Origin: Setaria digitata
Lineage: Eukaryota > Nematoda > Chromadorea > Rhabditida > Setariidae
DNA: 64,000 bases
Assembly (NCBI GenBank): GCA_003640385.1
Contig: RCAB01000015.1
Span: 186,001-250,000, forward strand
Direction: 5' to 3'
Part shown: positions 33,619 to 45,664 of the stretch, in pieces
Position numbering within the stretch: the first letter of the stretch is position 1
Layout of the letters: each line of letters begins with the position of its first letter
Position numbers and translations under genes: made by a program
Notes under the pieces: model-generated
Database searches by the model: none
Told to the model about the DNA's origin: nothing
What the model saw: only the letters and a program-made list of their open reading frames with translations

Positions 33619-35940
33619 ATGGTTGCGATACGAGCCAGTGGGAGTACCAATACAAAACACAAGGTTTTTGGTTTTCAAAACACCGCTCAGCACGACACTA
33701 TCAACAAAAATACCGAAGGAGAAACGTTTCACTACCTTGAATCTTTTACAGAAAGTAAATCTCTCCATAATTATGATCAGATTTAATTTGCAGTTAGTGT
33801 GGAATCTGTAATTCCACTTGACTTGATAAAATATATAAAATATGAGTTTAACTTTACCAATGAACTTAAGGCTCCTGTTGCAGTTTTTTCTCAAAACCAA
33901 AAAACTGTTTTATTTTATTTTTTTTTTTTTGCTGCATGGTAATAAAAACTGGCCTTTATAATTTTTGAAAGAAGGATTTTGCAGTTGGGTGAAAAGGGGA
34001 TTCAAGTGGGCCTTATCATCGATTTAACAGATACTGATCGTTATTATGAACGTAGTGATATCGAAGGAATGTGCATTTTATACGAAAAAATCAATTGCCC
34101 TGGTCGAGGGTTTATTGAAAGGGACGATCTAGTGGATGCATTCAATGCTATTGTCGACAATTTTCTTGAATTGAATCCTGATAACGGTACTTTATGCCTT
34201 ACAGCTTACAGCGTAGAGAGAATAAAAAGCCAAAAATGGTTGGAGATTTAATCTTTATTGATAATCACTTCATAATACTGCTTTGATGCTAACTTGATTT
34301 GATATAGTTTGAGTTATTTTTAAAGAAAATGGGATTGTAGGAATTGCGTTTATAATAATATTCTAATTTCAATTTGAAGCTGCTGTTTTCTCTAGTAAAT
34401 ATAGCTTTCTTTGAAATTTCCTTTCCACATTGTATAAAATAAAAGAGATTTTCTTTTTTTTTCAGAGATGATGATCGGTGTTCATTGTACGAATGGGGTT
34501 AATCGTAGCGGTTATTTAATATGTAGATTTTTAATCGATCGTTTAGGATGGTCTTCGCACGATGCTATTGATGGTGATTTAAGTATATTCTATTTTTATA
34601 GTGTAAATTGAATTAAGGATTTTATTTTGCTCTAAAATTTTTTTTTCTAGTCATTTACAGTTCAAGAAATTTTAAATTTTAGCGTTCGAAAGAACTCGTG
34701 GCTATCCAATTGAACGTGGGTCTTATGTGCAGGCACTACACAGAGCTGCCAAAGAAAGACGATCAAAAAAGTAGACATTTCCTGCGAAATTAAATTTAGA
34801 TTCAAAAATTTAATTTATTCACTTCAAATTGTCTCCTCTATAAAATTTCTGGATTAAAAAAAGATTTCGACGTGCTGTTTGTAAATCGATTTTCAATAGA
34901 GTCAAAAAAATTCGAAAATTACACAGTTTGAGTTGAGTTGTTTTACCCTTTCTTCTTAAAAGTTCAGGACTGATTACCTCGGCGTTTAGAATTATTCTTT
35001 TTCATTAAAAATTTTTGTTGCTGCATTAGAGGTAAAAAAACGACAAATTCAACAGTGTAACCCATTCACTCACTTGCTGACTGAAGGATAATGCGAATTG
35101 AATGGATCTGAAAATGTGAGGTTTTCTTTAAGTTTCATTTCTTTTAAACAGCAGTATTGTTTTCAGAAGACATAAACATATCGAAGAAGTTGTCTCAAGC
35201 GATGAGTCCGAAGTACAGAAAATGTTAAAGAAGCGAACAAAACACAAAAGAAGGAGGAAAAATGAAAATGGTTCTGGTGATGAAAATGGCACCCCTGATA
35301 TGGAAGCTGTTCTTAATCAGATGGCAATTGCATTTGAGGTGTCTTCATTTTTGTGCATTCGTTATTATACTTTTATTTTTTCGAAAGAGATCAGAGCTGC
35401 GCTTTTTTTTTAATTTTTTCCCATTGTTTTAGAGATTCTGCTATAATTAGTCACAGACGTCTTCACCTATCTTAAATGTCCTTACAGCAGCATCAGTCAT
35501 CATTAAATTCACTCAACGAAGCATCTATGAACTTTGGAATGGAAGTAACTACGAGCGCGGCAGAAGCGCAACAACAGTCACAGACCTCTTCGCATATTTC
35601 TGCCGAAAATAGTCCATTTATCGGTAGTACAGGTACTGGCGAAGAAGAGGAAGATGATGATCTCAGCGGTGAACAGGTTAGATATTTTATGTCAAAGATT
35701 GGTAGCATTTACATGTAATTATTTTAAATTTTAAAGTAATTTTTTCATTCAGTGACCCTCACTTATATTTTTCAGGACATGCAAACAACAGGTACAGGTG
35801 ATGAACCAGAGATCGAAGTTTCAAAGTCAAAGAAAAGACGAGAAAGAAGACTGAGACTGCAGAAGCAATTTGAATTGATGAAAACAGGCAATTTCTGGAA
35901 GATTAATGAAATGCAAAAGGAAAAATTTGGCACATCATAA
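33619..35940 (+). CDS. pir-1: PIR-1/DUSP11-type RNA 5'-polyphosphatase with a charged C-terminal extension
   Basis: Removes phosphates from RNA 5' triphosphate ends; C. elegans PIR-1 works with Dicer in small-RNA pathways. Exons: 33619-33754, 33985-34186, 34466-34573, 34683-34770, 35167-35338, 35488-35676, 35776-35940, all in phase, about 352 residues plus a missing N-terminal start exon (33619 enters in phase 2). The first visible exon carries WLRYEPVGVPIQNTRFLVFK, matching the DUSP11 N-terminal substrate region. Exon 2 has VGLIIDLTDTDRYY. Exon 3 holds the cysteine-phosphatase loop HCTNGVNRSGYLICRFL, with nucleophile Cys and phosphate-binding Arg. Exon 4 ends the domain with AFERTRGYPIERGSYVQAL. 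The last three exons add about 175 residues of basic and acidic low-complexity sequence (KKRTKHKRRRK; EEEEDDDLSGEQ; SKKRRERRLRLQKQFELM). If the exon 4 donor is not used, translation stops at 34774, right after the domain. Confidence 0.93.
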
Positions 35941-35976
35941 GGTATGGATTACCAAAAAAAGAGATAAATAGCTTAA

Positions 35977-35982
35977 AATAAA
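35977..35982 (+). terminator. AATAAA polyadenylation signal of the pir-1 gene
   Basis: AATAAA lies 37 bases after the stop codon at 35940, a good position for 3' end formation of this gene. Confidence 0.5.
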
Positions 35983-37200
35983 ATTTCCATTTCTACTTCA
36001 TATTCCCTGTAACTCATGAATGGTGCTTTAAAGCTGTAAAGTGAATTATCAGTTTTTAAAATGAATTCAAGAAAAAACGAAAATTTCTTTGGGTTTTCGT
36101 CAGATAATTATTCCTAGCACCAAAATTCTGAAATCCTCTGAAATTTAAAATTTTTGTTCTATGATATTCTGAAGTTTTCATTTGAAGATTTCATTCTTTT
36201 GCCATTCCATTATGATAATACGGAGTTTTATTGTACCATAGGGGAGTAGGTGTTCGAGATCATAAAAACAGTTAAAATTTTAACCCATGTTCTCTTCAAG
36301 AGATACTGTTTTGTGGGGTTATTTGCAGCTCAAACTTTGCTACTTAAACCAAAAAGCATTCCTGCAAATCAGTCGTCCCGAATGTCTTGCATGGTACAAT
36401 CGTTTCTTTATTAAATTTCATCCGTACTGTTAACTTGGTCTCGTGAAATTGTTAACTGATATCTTCTATGATCTTTTCAAGTGTTTTAGATTTGTTTCTA
36501 TTCAAGTTTCCTGCTCTGCTTTTTTTTTTTTTTTTTTTCCAAAGTGAATGCAAAAAATATTTGATTGGAAAAGCGGCCTTTCTTTTCTGCTGAGGAATAA
36601 ATAAGTATCGTTTTTGTTTTTTTGAATTTCATTTCCGGGAAAGCTGTTATATATCGGCTAGTTTTTTCTGAGATTTGAATTTAAGAATGATTTTGATTCG
36701 CTCCGTATTAACAAGCGGCTTTAGTTGTAAAAATCTTTTTATCTACTTGTGTTTTTGGATTTTTGTTAATGAAGTAAATGAGAAAAATGTGGAAATATAC
36801 TTTGTTTCTTCTAAACATATATATATATTTTTTAAATGAAGTGCTGTTATCTGCGTTGAATGGACTTATAACTTTCAGATACCTTCAGTTCTTTTCATTT
36901 TAAATCACTAGTTCCAGATATCGTACATTTTGAGTGTTTTCAAATTATCAGAGTATAAGAGTCTTAGCCGCCCTTACTTAAAAGCAAGTCGTACATATAA
37001 AGAAGTCAGGAAGAAAATATCCGTTCTAAAACCGTCGAAATCTACTATCAGCTGAAATTTCAAATCATATATTTAGACAGTCCTCATATCTGCTGTGACT
37101 CATCTTGAGGCACTTTCATCCTTGTCGTATCAGGTCAAACTGTGCTTTAAGAAAAGCGGAGTCTATGTTGTCCTGAACAGAGATATTGGAAATATTCGAA
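35983..37200. other. Intergenic region, nothing coding seen
   Basis: AT-rich with a poly-T run near 36521-36538 and short AT repeats near 36820. No supported exon. Confidence 0.45.
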
Positions 37201-37388
37201 ATGGCGAGTGAAGAAGATTATCAAGAGCTGAATGAAGACAATTCAATAGAAATTGATAATGATAATGATAATGAAGGACACTTCCGGAAACGGCATTATG
37301 CATTCCAGATGGGAGGGAGGATCCCATGAATTTAATCAGTGCAATGAGACCAGTGGATGGAATATATGAGTATGATTACGATTTCTAG
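37201..37388 (+). pseudogene. Small acidic ORF broken by an apparent frameshift
   Basis: From ATG at 37201, one frame reads 25 strongly coding-like codons (MASEEDYQELNEDN, then IDNDNDNEG) and then loses its character, ending at TGA after 42 residues. Near 37276-37282 the coding-like signal switches to another frame, reading TLPETALCIPDGREDPMNL and then ISAMRPVDGIYEYDYDF to a TAG at 37386-37388. Together they would form a protein of about 62 residues with an aromatic/acidic end. A one-base change, real or an assembly error, separates them. The family is not recognised. I describe the break only and do not propose a repaired sequence. Confidence 0.4.
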
Positions 37389-38799
37389 AGGAGGATGGTA
37401 GGTTCGAAAAAGTTGCACGACGTTGTTGCAAGGATATGAAGTGGCTTTGCTTATTTTTACAATGAATAGAATAAAAGAATGGGGAGCAAATGAAGTTAGT
37501 GAAAAGAATTTGAAGTAAACTGGATTTATATCTATCGGGACTTGCTACTGAATCGAACTAGTCCCAGAAAGTCTTAAACGTGTAATGAAATGTTCCATAA
37601 CTGTTGGCAGTCTAAATTGTTTTAATTTTAAATCTAGCTAGTTAGTCTCTCGGTTCAGAAGTAACCAATATAGCCTAGATCAAAATTTTCCCTTTCTTCA
37701 TCTCAACCAATCGATGTAGATCTCCATTTTTGACGTTTCCATGCTTATTTTCCTATTTTGAAGTCCTGACAGTGAGAAAGCTTTTCAAATTTCATATTAA
37801 ATAGATATCAAGAGGTTTTTGCTGAATATTTTCCCCTTCATACGTAGTAATTTTTTTTTTTTGCAAAAGTTGGAGGATTTTGTATCGCAAACTTCATTAT
37901 GAAATTTTAAAATAAAGTTTGTCATCTCAATGTATTATTAACAAAAAAATGACTACTGAAGATACATCAGTAAATGCGTCCAGTTTAACCATAAATAATA
38001 AAAAGAAAGGAAACTGGAAAATTTGATTTAAAATTTTAGAATTCAAAAATTTTTAGCAGCAGATCCCTTCTCCAATCTTATTAAGACGAACAGAAAAAAA
38101 GCACAAAAATTGCTCCAAACTAGTTAAAATGAGGAAAAAGTGCAGACAAATCTGAATTTACTTTTATTTTCAATTCTTGAATTTATTCCTCTAATTCTTC
38201 CTAAATATTATACCAGGGCAATTTTACTTTTATTTAAATCATTTCACTCCTTTGACATTCATTTTGTAAAAAAAAAGAGAAAAACGAAAAAAATTCATTT
38301 AAAAGAAAAATTCGTTCAATATTTTAGATGTAAAAAATAAGTAAAAATAAATTATTCTTCGGTGTAAAAAAAACTGCTTTCAACAAGTTCCATTTCAAAA
38401 ACATTTGAATTAAAAAAGTACTCTTGGGCAAACATATTTACATTCAATTCTTCTACTTAATTAATATTAATAATCCCTGAAAATCTGTCTAAATCCAACG
38501 GAAATAAATCGTTCGGAGAAGAATTGTATGACTTCTCTCCCGTAATGTACATATTTTTTGACAAATGCACTTTATTCTTCAAGAAAATATAAATATATTA
38601 CATCACTGATATATTCGTGCTTTAATTAAAAAAATATTCCGATATTTTTTTTCAATTTTGCTATTGCCTAATTAAATATGTATTAAGCACATTAACATAA
38701 ATATAAGCATAAAATATATGGAAGCGTATAGGCATTTTTCGACGAACCTCATCAGTTTGGTGTATCTAGTAGAGAGTTGTAAAGGTCCTGCATAAATTT

Positions 38800-39420
38800 G
38801 GACTTACGGATCAGATTGCGTGACTCCAAAAAACTTTTGTTACATAATTATATTTGTATGAATTTTCGACTGTGAGGATTACAATATATGTTCGCAAATG
38901 ATGGATATCGACGATATATTTAAATATTTGCCTGCACGGATAATTTGTGTGTTAGAAAATGACTGATCTCGAATAGCTATCTTATTCATAGATTCGCTGC
39001 TATAGATCATACTATGTGTGCTCAAAAGAGTGATTTCGATGAATTATACAAATATTCACTCATACGGACAGATATCATCATGTGTTCATATATGATGTTG
39101 TGTTCAATCTCGAATAACTCCTCGAATTTATAGAAATGTTCGCTTTTATGGATCATTTACGTGACGCATTTATATAAATGAGCAGAAGTGAATACAATAA
39201 ATGAAACAATTAAATCATCCGTACAAGCTAATATTTACGACTACTGATATTCGAGATCAGTAATTCTTGACTCCATTAGATCCACTGGAACGAAATTTAT
39301 ACTTTCATGGATCATGATAATAAATGACGACTAATCTCGAATATCTGTTACAGCATTTATATAAGTAACCCTTTTATGGATCATTTATGGGTTCACAAAT
39401 AACTTTTCTTAATAACTAGT
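38800..39420. repeat. Degenerate repeats around a TCTCGAATA core
   Basis: Several diverged units of roughly 85-115 bases carry the pieces ATCTCGAATA, a TTCGC/TTCAC stretch and TATGGATCAT, with cores near 38973, 39108 and 39331. One core near 39244-39257 is inverted. The units are too diverged to delimit exactly. Confidence 0.5.
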
Positions 39421-39544
39421 GAAACCTTCGTACCACGCCTGTCATACACAATGAAAAAGCAACAATACTGATGAATCTGTTTTTGTTCGGAGCATATTTT
39501 GCTAACATGGGGTTAGGATACTCAATATGAAATATATGATAATA

Positions 39545-39790
39545 TGTCAAACTGAAGACCAATTACTTAAAATCATGCCCTTAATGAACAAATCGGTACC
39601 AAATTCGAGATCAGGTACTTAAAATTAATTAATTTATGCACTATTTAGTTTCAAAATATTGACCAGTTACTCAGAATTGCACTCTTGATCAACAACTTAG
39701 GGTAAACTTCGAGACTAACTAGTTAGAGAAAAAATCTTGATCAACATTTCGTGTCAAATTGGAAATCAGTTACTTAGAATTAAAAAAAAA
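39545..39790. repeat. Diverged repeats of the TTGATCAAC...GAGATCAGTTACTTA type
   Basis: About four diverged units of roughly 60 bases combine 'cttgatcaacaa', 'tgtcaaattcgaga' and 'ccagttacttagaatt'. Related wording recurs at 43120-43260 and 44490-44890, so this is a dispersed local family. Confidence 0.5.
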
Positions 39791-39874
39791 AAAAAAATGT
39801 TGGAAGATCACTTGGATTGCTTTATAAGCATGCTGGAGATTACAGAAATCTTGCTTGCAAAACCAAAAAAAAAA

Positions 39875-40130
39875 GAACTAAAAAAGCGGCAATTTTCTTA
39901 AAAAAAAGAAGTGGTGAATGGAGAATGGAAATCTTAAAATGCACATTAATGGTAATTATAGTTCTAAATGGTCTTTATTTTTTGAAGCATTGAAAGTAAA
40001 CANGAACTAAAAAAGCGGCAATTTTCTTAAAAAAAGAAGTGGTGAATGGAGAATGGAAATCTTAAAATGCGCATTAATGGTAATTATAGTTCTAAATGGT
40101 CTTTATTTTTTGAAGCATTGAAAGTAAACA
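39875..40130. repeat. Two near-identical copies of about 128 bases flanking an N at 40003
   Basis: 39875-40002 and 40004-40130 are almost identical, with one A-run length difference and one substitution. They are separated by a single N. This is the signature of two contig ends that overlap but were not merged, rather than a biological tandem duplication. Confidence 0.85.
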
Positions 40131-41966
40131 GAAAAAATAATTAAAAAGTAATTCTGATAAATAGCCTAATATGATTTGTTTTGAACTTTTCTTCGCCTCA
40201 AATCTCATACCACAGAAATATAAATTGTCTAGAATATTTCCTGATCTTCCAAATTGAAAAAAGATAACTTTAAACATATCCTACTTTGATATCGTCATAG
40301 AACTACACACCAAAAATAAATTTCCTCCTGTATTTCTTGAAAGCAGTTCTGTTAACGTAAAAAAGTGTTTCGAAGACTAGCAAGAATAGCTACATATCAG
40401 AATCTTAAATTTTTATGCTATACAATGATGAAACAAATAGCTGTGAGAAATTTCAAATTATTGATGTATTATAAAAAATGACATTGTTGAAAAAATGTGA
40501 GCAACCCTGCAAGTTGTTTTGTAAATTTGATATAATGCTATTTTTTTTTATAATACTTACAATTTACATGATGTTATCAAATTTCCGCTTGTATGTTGAA
40601 AAATTTTGGTCTTCCATTTCAAAATTGTTCAAAACATCAATTCTTTAAAATTTATCAAGCTGGTGTTATTTCAACTTTTTGGTTTTTTATACCTCTAAAA
40701 AATTTTTTCATCACCTTCTATAGAAATAAATTTCTCTTACCAAAAAAAAGGGGGAAAAATTGAAAACATATTGTATAAATTTTAAATTAATTGCCAGAAG
40801 TCATTAACCATATTTTTGCAACAGTTTTTCCATATAAATCATGATAAATATAAAAATTGCTGAGGCAAGTGATATTTTTAATCGGAACTGATTAAGAACG
40901 ATAATTGACAGTGAAGTTTTGGTAATGAAAAAACTGTTCATTTGCTTTTAACTTAATCATTTAATGCTTTTCTTCCTACTGTCCTTTTCTTGTCCTTTTC
41001 TTCCTACTTAAGGAATGAAAACTTTTTTGCAACAAAGTGGATTAGAAAAGCTTTTTTCTCTTCTTTTCGAGTATTTCTTTTCATTGCGTGCAGGGAACAT
41101 AATCAACTGCCGAACGCTATGCGAAAGCATCAGATATTTCAATATTTTTTTTTTCAGAAAGTCCCAAAAATATAAATGAATTACAATTAGCGCAGAAGAA
41201 ATGACTAATTTTGTACTGTATGAATAATATTCATTCTGATTTGTAAAACAAAGTAAACAGTCTTAACATGTCCTGCAAAGCTCATTTTCATTGGACAAAG
41301 GTCATAGTGCGTATTTGGCTTGAATTTTTACATCCAAGAATTTTGCATTCCAGGTGTAAATACTAATTTTACTAATTGTAAATCATCATCGTTTTAAATT
41401 TTGGGGTTCTTGATAATGAAAGTTTTGCAGCATTCATCGAAATGTGAAATTTTTTATGAAATTCAAATAACCGAAAATGTGATCATAAAAAAATATTATC
41501 TTCCACATTTAGGCATTAAAGCACTTAGTTGTTTATTGTTAAAATCGACAACAAATAATAGATGACTGATTTGTCAAATTTGACACCACAGTAATAAATC
41601 TATTAATAATCTCGGAAATTAGACGATTAGTTATGTTTAAAACCAGCATTAATTTTATTTAATAACTTATAACCACACCCACCCTATTAGACCTCATTTT
41701 AATATTAAATTCTGTGTCTGAATATTGCAATAGCTGGAAATAAATAAAAGAAAAAGAATGCAATAAAACATAATAGTTTAATAGTGAAAAAACATATCAT
41801 GCAATAATTTCACTAGTGACTTTTCACGAAAATTTAAAAACAAAAAATCAAATTAATTTACAAGATTGAAGCTAATTAATTACTAATTACAACATTTTTT
41901 TTTTCTGTTTCACATTGCTAAATATCGCAAACAAACCACTAAATACTGCGATTATTGTAATTATTC

Positions 41967-42740
41967 GCGAATTTGTAGCAGAATCAGTAATATAAAGGGA
42001 CGATTTAAGGCTTTGATCTTGAGTTTGATGCAATGATTTTGATCAGTAATTATTATTCAATTTGATGATCTCAAATTTGAAACCTAATTGTTGATCATAA
42101 GCGCAGCTTAATATATTTGATCTCAAAGTTGATAGAAAATTGAAGTGTAAGAAACTAATTCAACGTGTTTTAATGCAAATTTGCCGCCGAGTCGGTCATA
42201 TAAGGAAATGTTTTATGTTACTGATTATGAGTTTGATACAGTGAAACTTATCAGGATGTTACTTCCAGTTTGCTGATCTCTAATTCGATCCCTAATTATT
42301 GATCGCAAGCTGAGCTTAATATATTTGATCAAAAATTTCCCATGAAATTGGGGGATAAGTACCCAATTAAAGGTGCTTTATTGCGAATTTGCCGCGGAGT
42401 TGGTCATATAAGGAAAAGTTTTAAGCTGTTTTGAGTTTGATGCAGTGAAACTTATCAGGAATTTATTTCCAGTTTGCTAATTTGATCCCAAATTTTTAAT
42501 CGCATGCTGAACTTAATATATTTGATCTTAAACTTGTCAAAAAATTGGGGTTTAAGTACCTGGTGCAAGGTGCTTTATTGCGAATTTGCCGCTGAAGTTG
42601 TCATGTAAGGGGAACATTTAAGTTGTTTATATTCAGTTTGTTGCTTGATGTTGATTAGGATTTTTTTCCTATTGGCTGACTTCGAGTTCGATCCTTCATT
42701 GCAGATCAAGAATATCATTGAAGAGATTTGATGCAAAATC
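41967..42740 (+). repeat. Tandem array of about four ~208-base units
   Basis: The anchor 'gcgaatttgccgc.gagt.ggtcatataagg' occurs at 41967, 42175, 42383 and 42580, giving periods of 208, 208 and 197. Each unit then carries 'gagtttgatgcagtgaaacttatcagg', 'ccagtttgctgatct' and 'gagcttaatatatttgatct' in the same order. The outer units are the most diverged, as usual for arrays homogenised in the middle. No ORF is conserved among the units. Confidence 0.85.
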
Positions 42741-42901
42741 TTATTCAGGTTGCTTAATCTAGCGTGTGACACCGGTCATGAAATGCACGATTTTAAGTGA
42801 CTGACCTTCTATTTTATGTTTAATAGTTCATTTATTCATTTTCTTGTATCGTTTCTGATATGAGAAGACGAGATGAAGCCCAGGAAACGAGTAACATAAA
42901 A

Positions 42902-43112
42902 CTCTTAATGGTTGGAATATTGAAATGTTCTTTTTGTACAATTTTGTATTTATTTTGTGATCCAATATTCGTAGTTGCGCTTGTTAGCAATTTTGGCCCA
43001 TANTAATTATGCTCTTAATGGTTGGAATATTGAAATGTTCTTTTTGTACAATTTTGTGTTTATTTTGTGATCCAATATTCGTAGTTGCGCTTGTTAGCAA
43101 TTTTGGCCCATA
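42902..43112. repeat. Two near-identical ~101-base copies flanking an N at 43003
   Basis: 42902-43002 and 43012-43112 are nearly identical, with one A/G difference seen, and are separated by an N and a few bases. As at 40003, this looks like an unmerged contig overlap. Confidence 0.85.
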
Positions 43113-44489
43113 TTCGAGACCAGCTTTTTATTGGTGATATTCTTTATCGACATTTTAGCATCAAAAGATGATCAGCTTCTCATAATTATGTATTTTATGG
43201 TCATTTATGTGTCAAGTTGAAGGACATGCGCCTTGAATTTAATATTTTATGCACTGAATTTTGAGGTGAATTTTCCGTTTCCCTTTTTTTGTCGAGAGGT
43301 TTAATTTACTCAGTGGCCTCAAAAGTCCATTTTTGCTTAAATTCCATGGCTACATCAGTTAATTATTGCCCGAGACCTTTGACATCTGCGGTGATTGTTA
43401 TGCAATTACTGTCGCAGCAAATTGAATTTGCATTTTATATAACAATTTCATTATTATTATTCTAGTATTGTAACTCCTCGCTCTGTCTTTTGTGGTTGTA
43501 TGCACCTTTTCAAGTACGCAAGTGCTTTTCGATATCCTTGTATCTAATTTTCGCATTTCGTCAAAAATTGCATGCAAAAATGATGATAGATTTTTCTGCT
43601 TGTTCAATGGAAGCATGAAATACTAGATTATTCGGTATTTAATCCCTTGCGCGTTTACTTTGGATACTGTTACAATTTTAGAATTCAAAAAGAATCCAGA
43701 TAAATTTAGAGATATTTTGAGTGGCAAAATATATTCGAAAAAAAAAATGAGAGATTTAAAAATGTTTCCGTTAGATGCATTGGATTGAATTAGTTGCAAT
43801 GGGTGAACTATATCTTTGGCAAAGTATCACAAAAAAAAGGAAAAGACATCATTTGACCGTCTTGAGCAAGTTTGGAAAGAAAGCCTCAAATATATCTACT
43901 GCAGGTATGCCATAAATACTATCATATCTGAGCACTGTCTCATTTTAACATGTATTTATATCAGCAGATTAAATGTTTCAGGATATAATTTAATTTACTG
44001 CATGATAGATACGAGTGCACATATCCAAGTTAATTGTTGAGTCGACAAAATTTAGTACAATGCTGTGTTGCGGATCTGAACACGAAGAGATTCGAGTGTT
44101 GGCTGAGCAAGCAATTGCAGCAGTTGAACGCCAGAGGAAGTTTTTTTCTGAAAAAAAATGAAAGAAAAGTAGTTGACAAATATGAGGGAAATGGAGAAAG
44201 AAGAATAATTAGGAGGAAGAAGTAATTAGAAAAAAGAAATTGATAAAAATTAGAAAAGCTGCCGAATACAATGTTTTTTAACTTTTATTCAGTTCTATTT
44301 CATGCTTTTTTTTTAAAATTTTTCTATTTCTTTCATTTCTGTGATGAGGAAACGAGATGAAGGACGAAAGCGAGAAAATTATTGAGTGCTATTAATGGGT
44401 TAAAAAGTGGAGAAGTGCTTTATGCGCAAATTTGTAATCAAATAATCATTATTGCGCACTTGATCGGCAATTTAGACCAGCAGGTAAAA

Positions 44490-44890
44490 ATATTCGTGAT
44501 CAACATTTTAACAACAAATTGAAGATGAAGAACTTAATATTATGCATTTTATGATCAATTCTGTGACAATTTCGAGACCAAGCACCTTGAATTAAGTACA
44601 GTCTATTTGGTATCAAATTTATGACGAAATATTTTGAAATTTCACTCTTGGTCAATCAATTTAAGGTCAAATTTGAAACCAGCTACTTAAAATAAATTCT
44701 TGATCAACATTTTAGCATCAAATTGATGAAGAACTTAATATTATGCATTTTATGATCAATTTCGTGACAATTCCGAGATCAAGTATTAAGTATTTTATAC
44801 ACAATTTTGTGTTAAATTTGTGATCAGATGAACGTAACTGGACTCATGATCAATAATTTCGGGCCAAAATTCATGAGATAAACATTTTAG
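44490..44890. repeat. Diverged 'gatcaacattttag...tcaaatt' repeats
   Basis: Repeated blocks such as 'gatgaagaacttaatattatgcattttatgatcaatt' (near 44523 and 44727) and 'cttgatcaacattttag' alternate with '(g/c)gagaccaa/gctacttaa' blocks. They share wording with 39545-39790 and 43120-43260. Confidence 0.6.
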
Positions 44891-45445
44891 TATCAAAGTA
44901 TAATGATTAGAGTAATGATATGTGATGTTTCATAGCCCTAAACAATAACAGTAATGGTATAAATTATGTAGTACAGAGATTTTTACCGCCAGGTTGCATT
45001 ATTGTGGTTGGAGGTGGCGTTGGGTCAATGTTTCAACTAATTACGTCACTACTGTTCGTTTTTCCAATATGTATAGTTTTACAAAGAATATCAGTTTCTG
45101 TTTTATTTGATTTTCTTTTGAGAGGTTGTAATTTCTGGCTGTTTTATTTATTGTTATTAATTTTAAGCCTATTTTTCGGTTTGTTTTTCTTGCTCCCACT
45201 GTTTTACAGCCTTTCTTTATTTTTGATCCATTACTTTGGTTTGGTGGCAAATGTTTAATTGGCTTATGAATATGGCACGTCAAAATTTTGCTTGCAGACG
45301 AAAAATGTGGTTTATCTTTCTTTTACATATTTATATATTTTGATAAAGGATGAGCGAGAGTAAGGAAGGAAGTAATAAATAATAATTATTTCCCAATTAA
45401 AGATATTATATTTTATTCATTAATCTTCGCTGATTCCATCCAAAT

Positions 45446-45664
45446 AATGACAAGCATCTTGTTTATAACAGTGGGACACAAACTATTATAGCTATCAAAC
45501 TTATTATTTCATAACTTATCTTGTCATTTTGTACTTAGCGTCCATGCCTGATTTGCATCTTTTTTGTACTAATGCAGGATTTTCCAAATAAGCCTTCTAT
45601 GGGAAAGTTTTTTTTTTCAAAAAAAATAAAAGGGAATTTCGGAATAAAGTGACGTCGAATTAGC
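45446..45664 (+). repeat. Dispersed ~219-base repeat, copy A
   Basis: This segment recurs in direct orientation at 46661-46879 with high similarity. Shared blocks include 'cacaaactattatagctatc', 'tttccaaataagccttct' and 'ggaatttcggaataaa'. It contains no ORF. Confidence 0.85.

Noticed and set aside
45004..45283. Hydrophobic 84-codon plus-strand ORF and its antisense partner
   Set aside because: Composition is dominated by Leu/Phe from T-rich DNA. No initiation context, splice sites or neighbouring exons support it.
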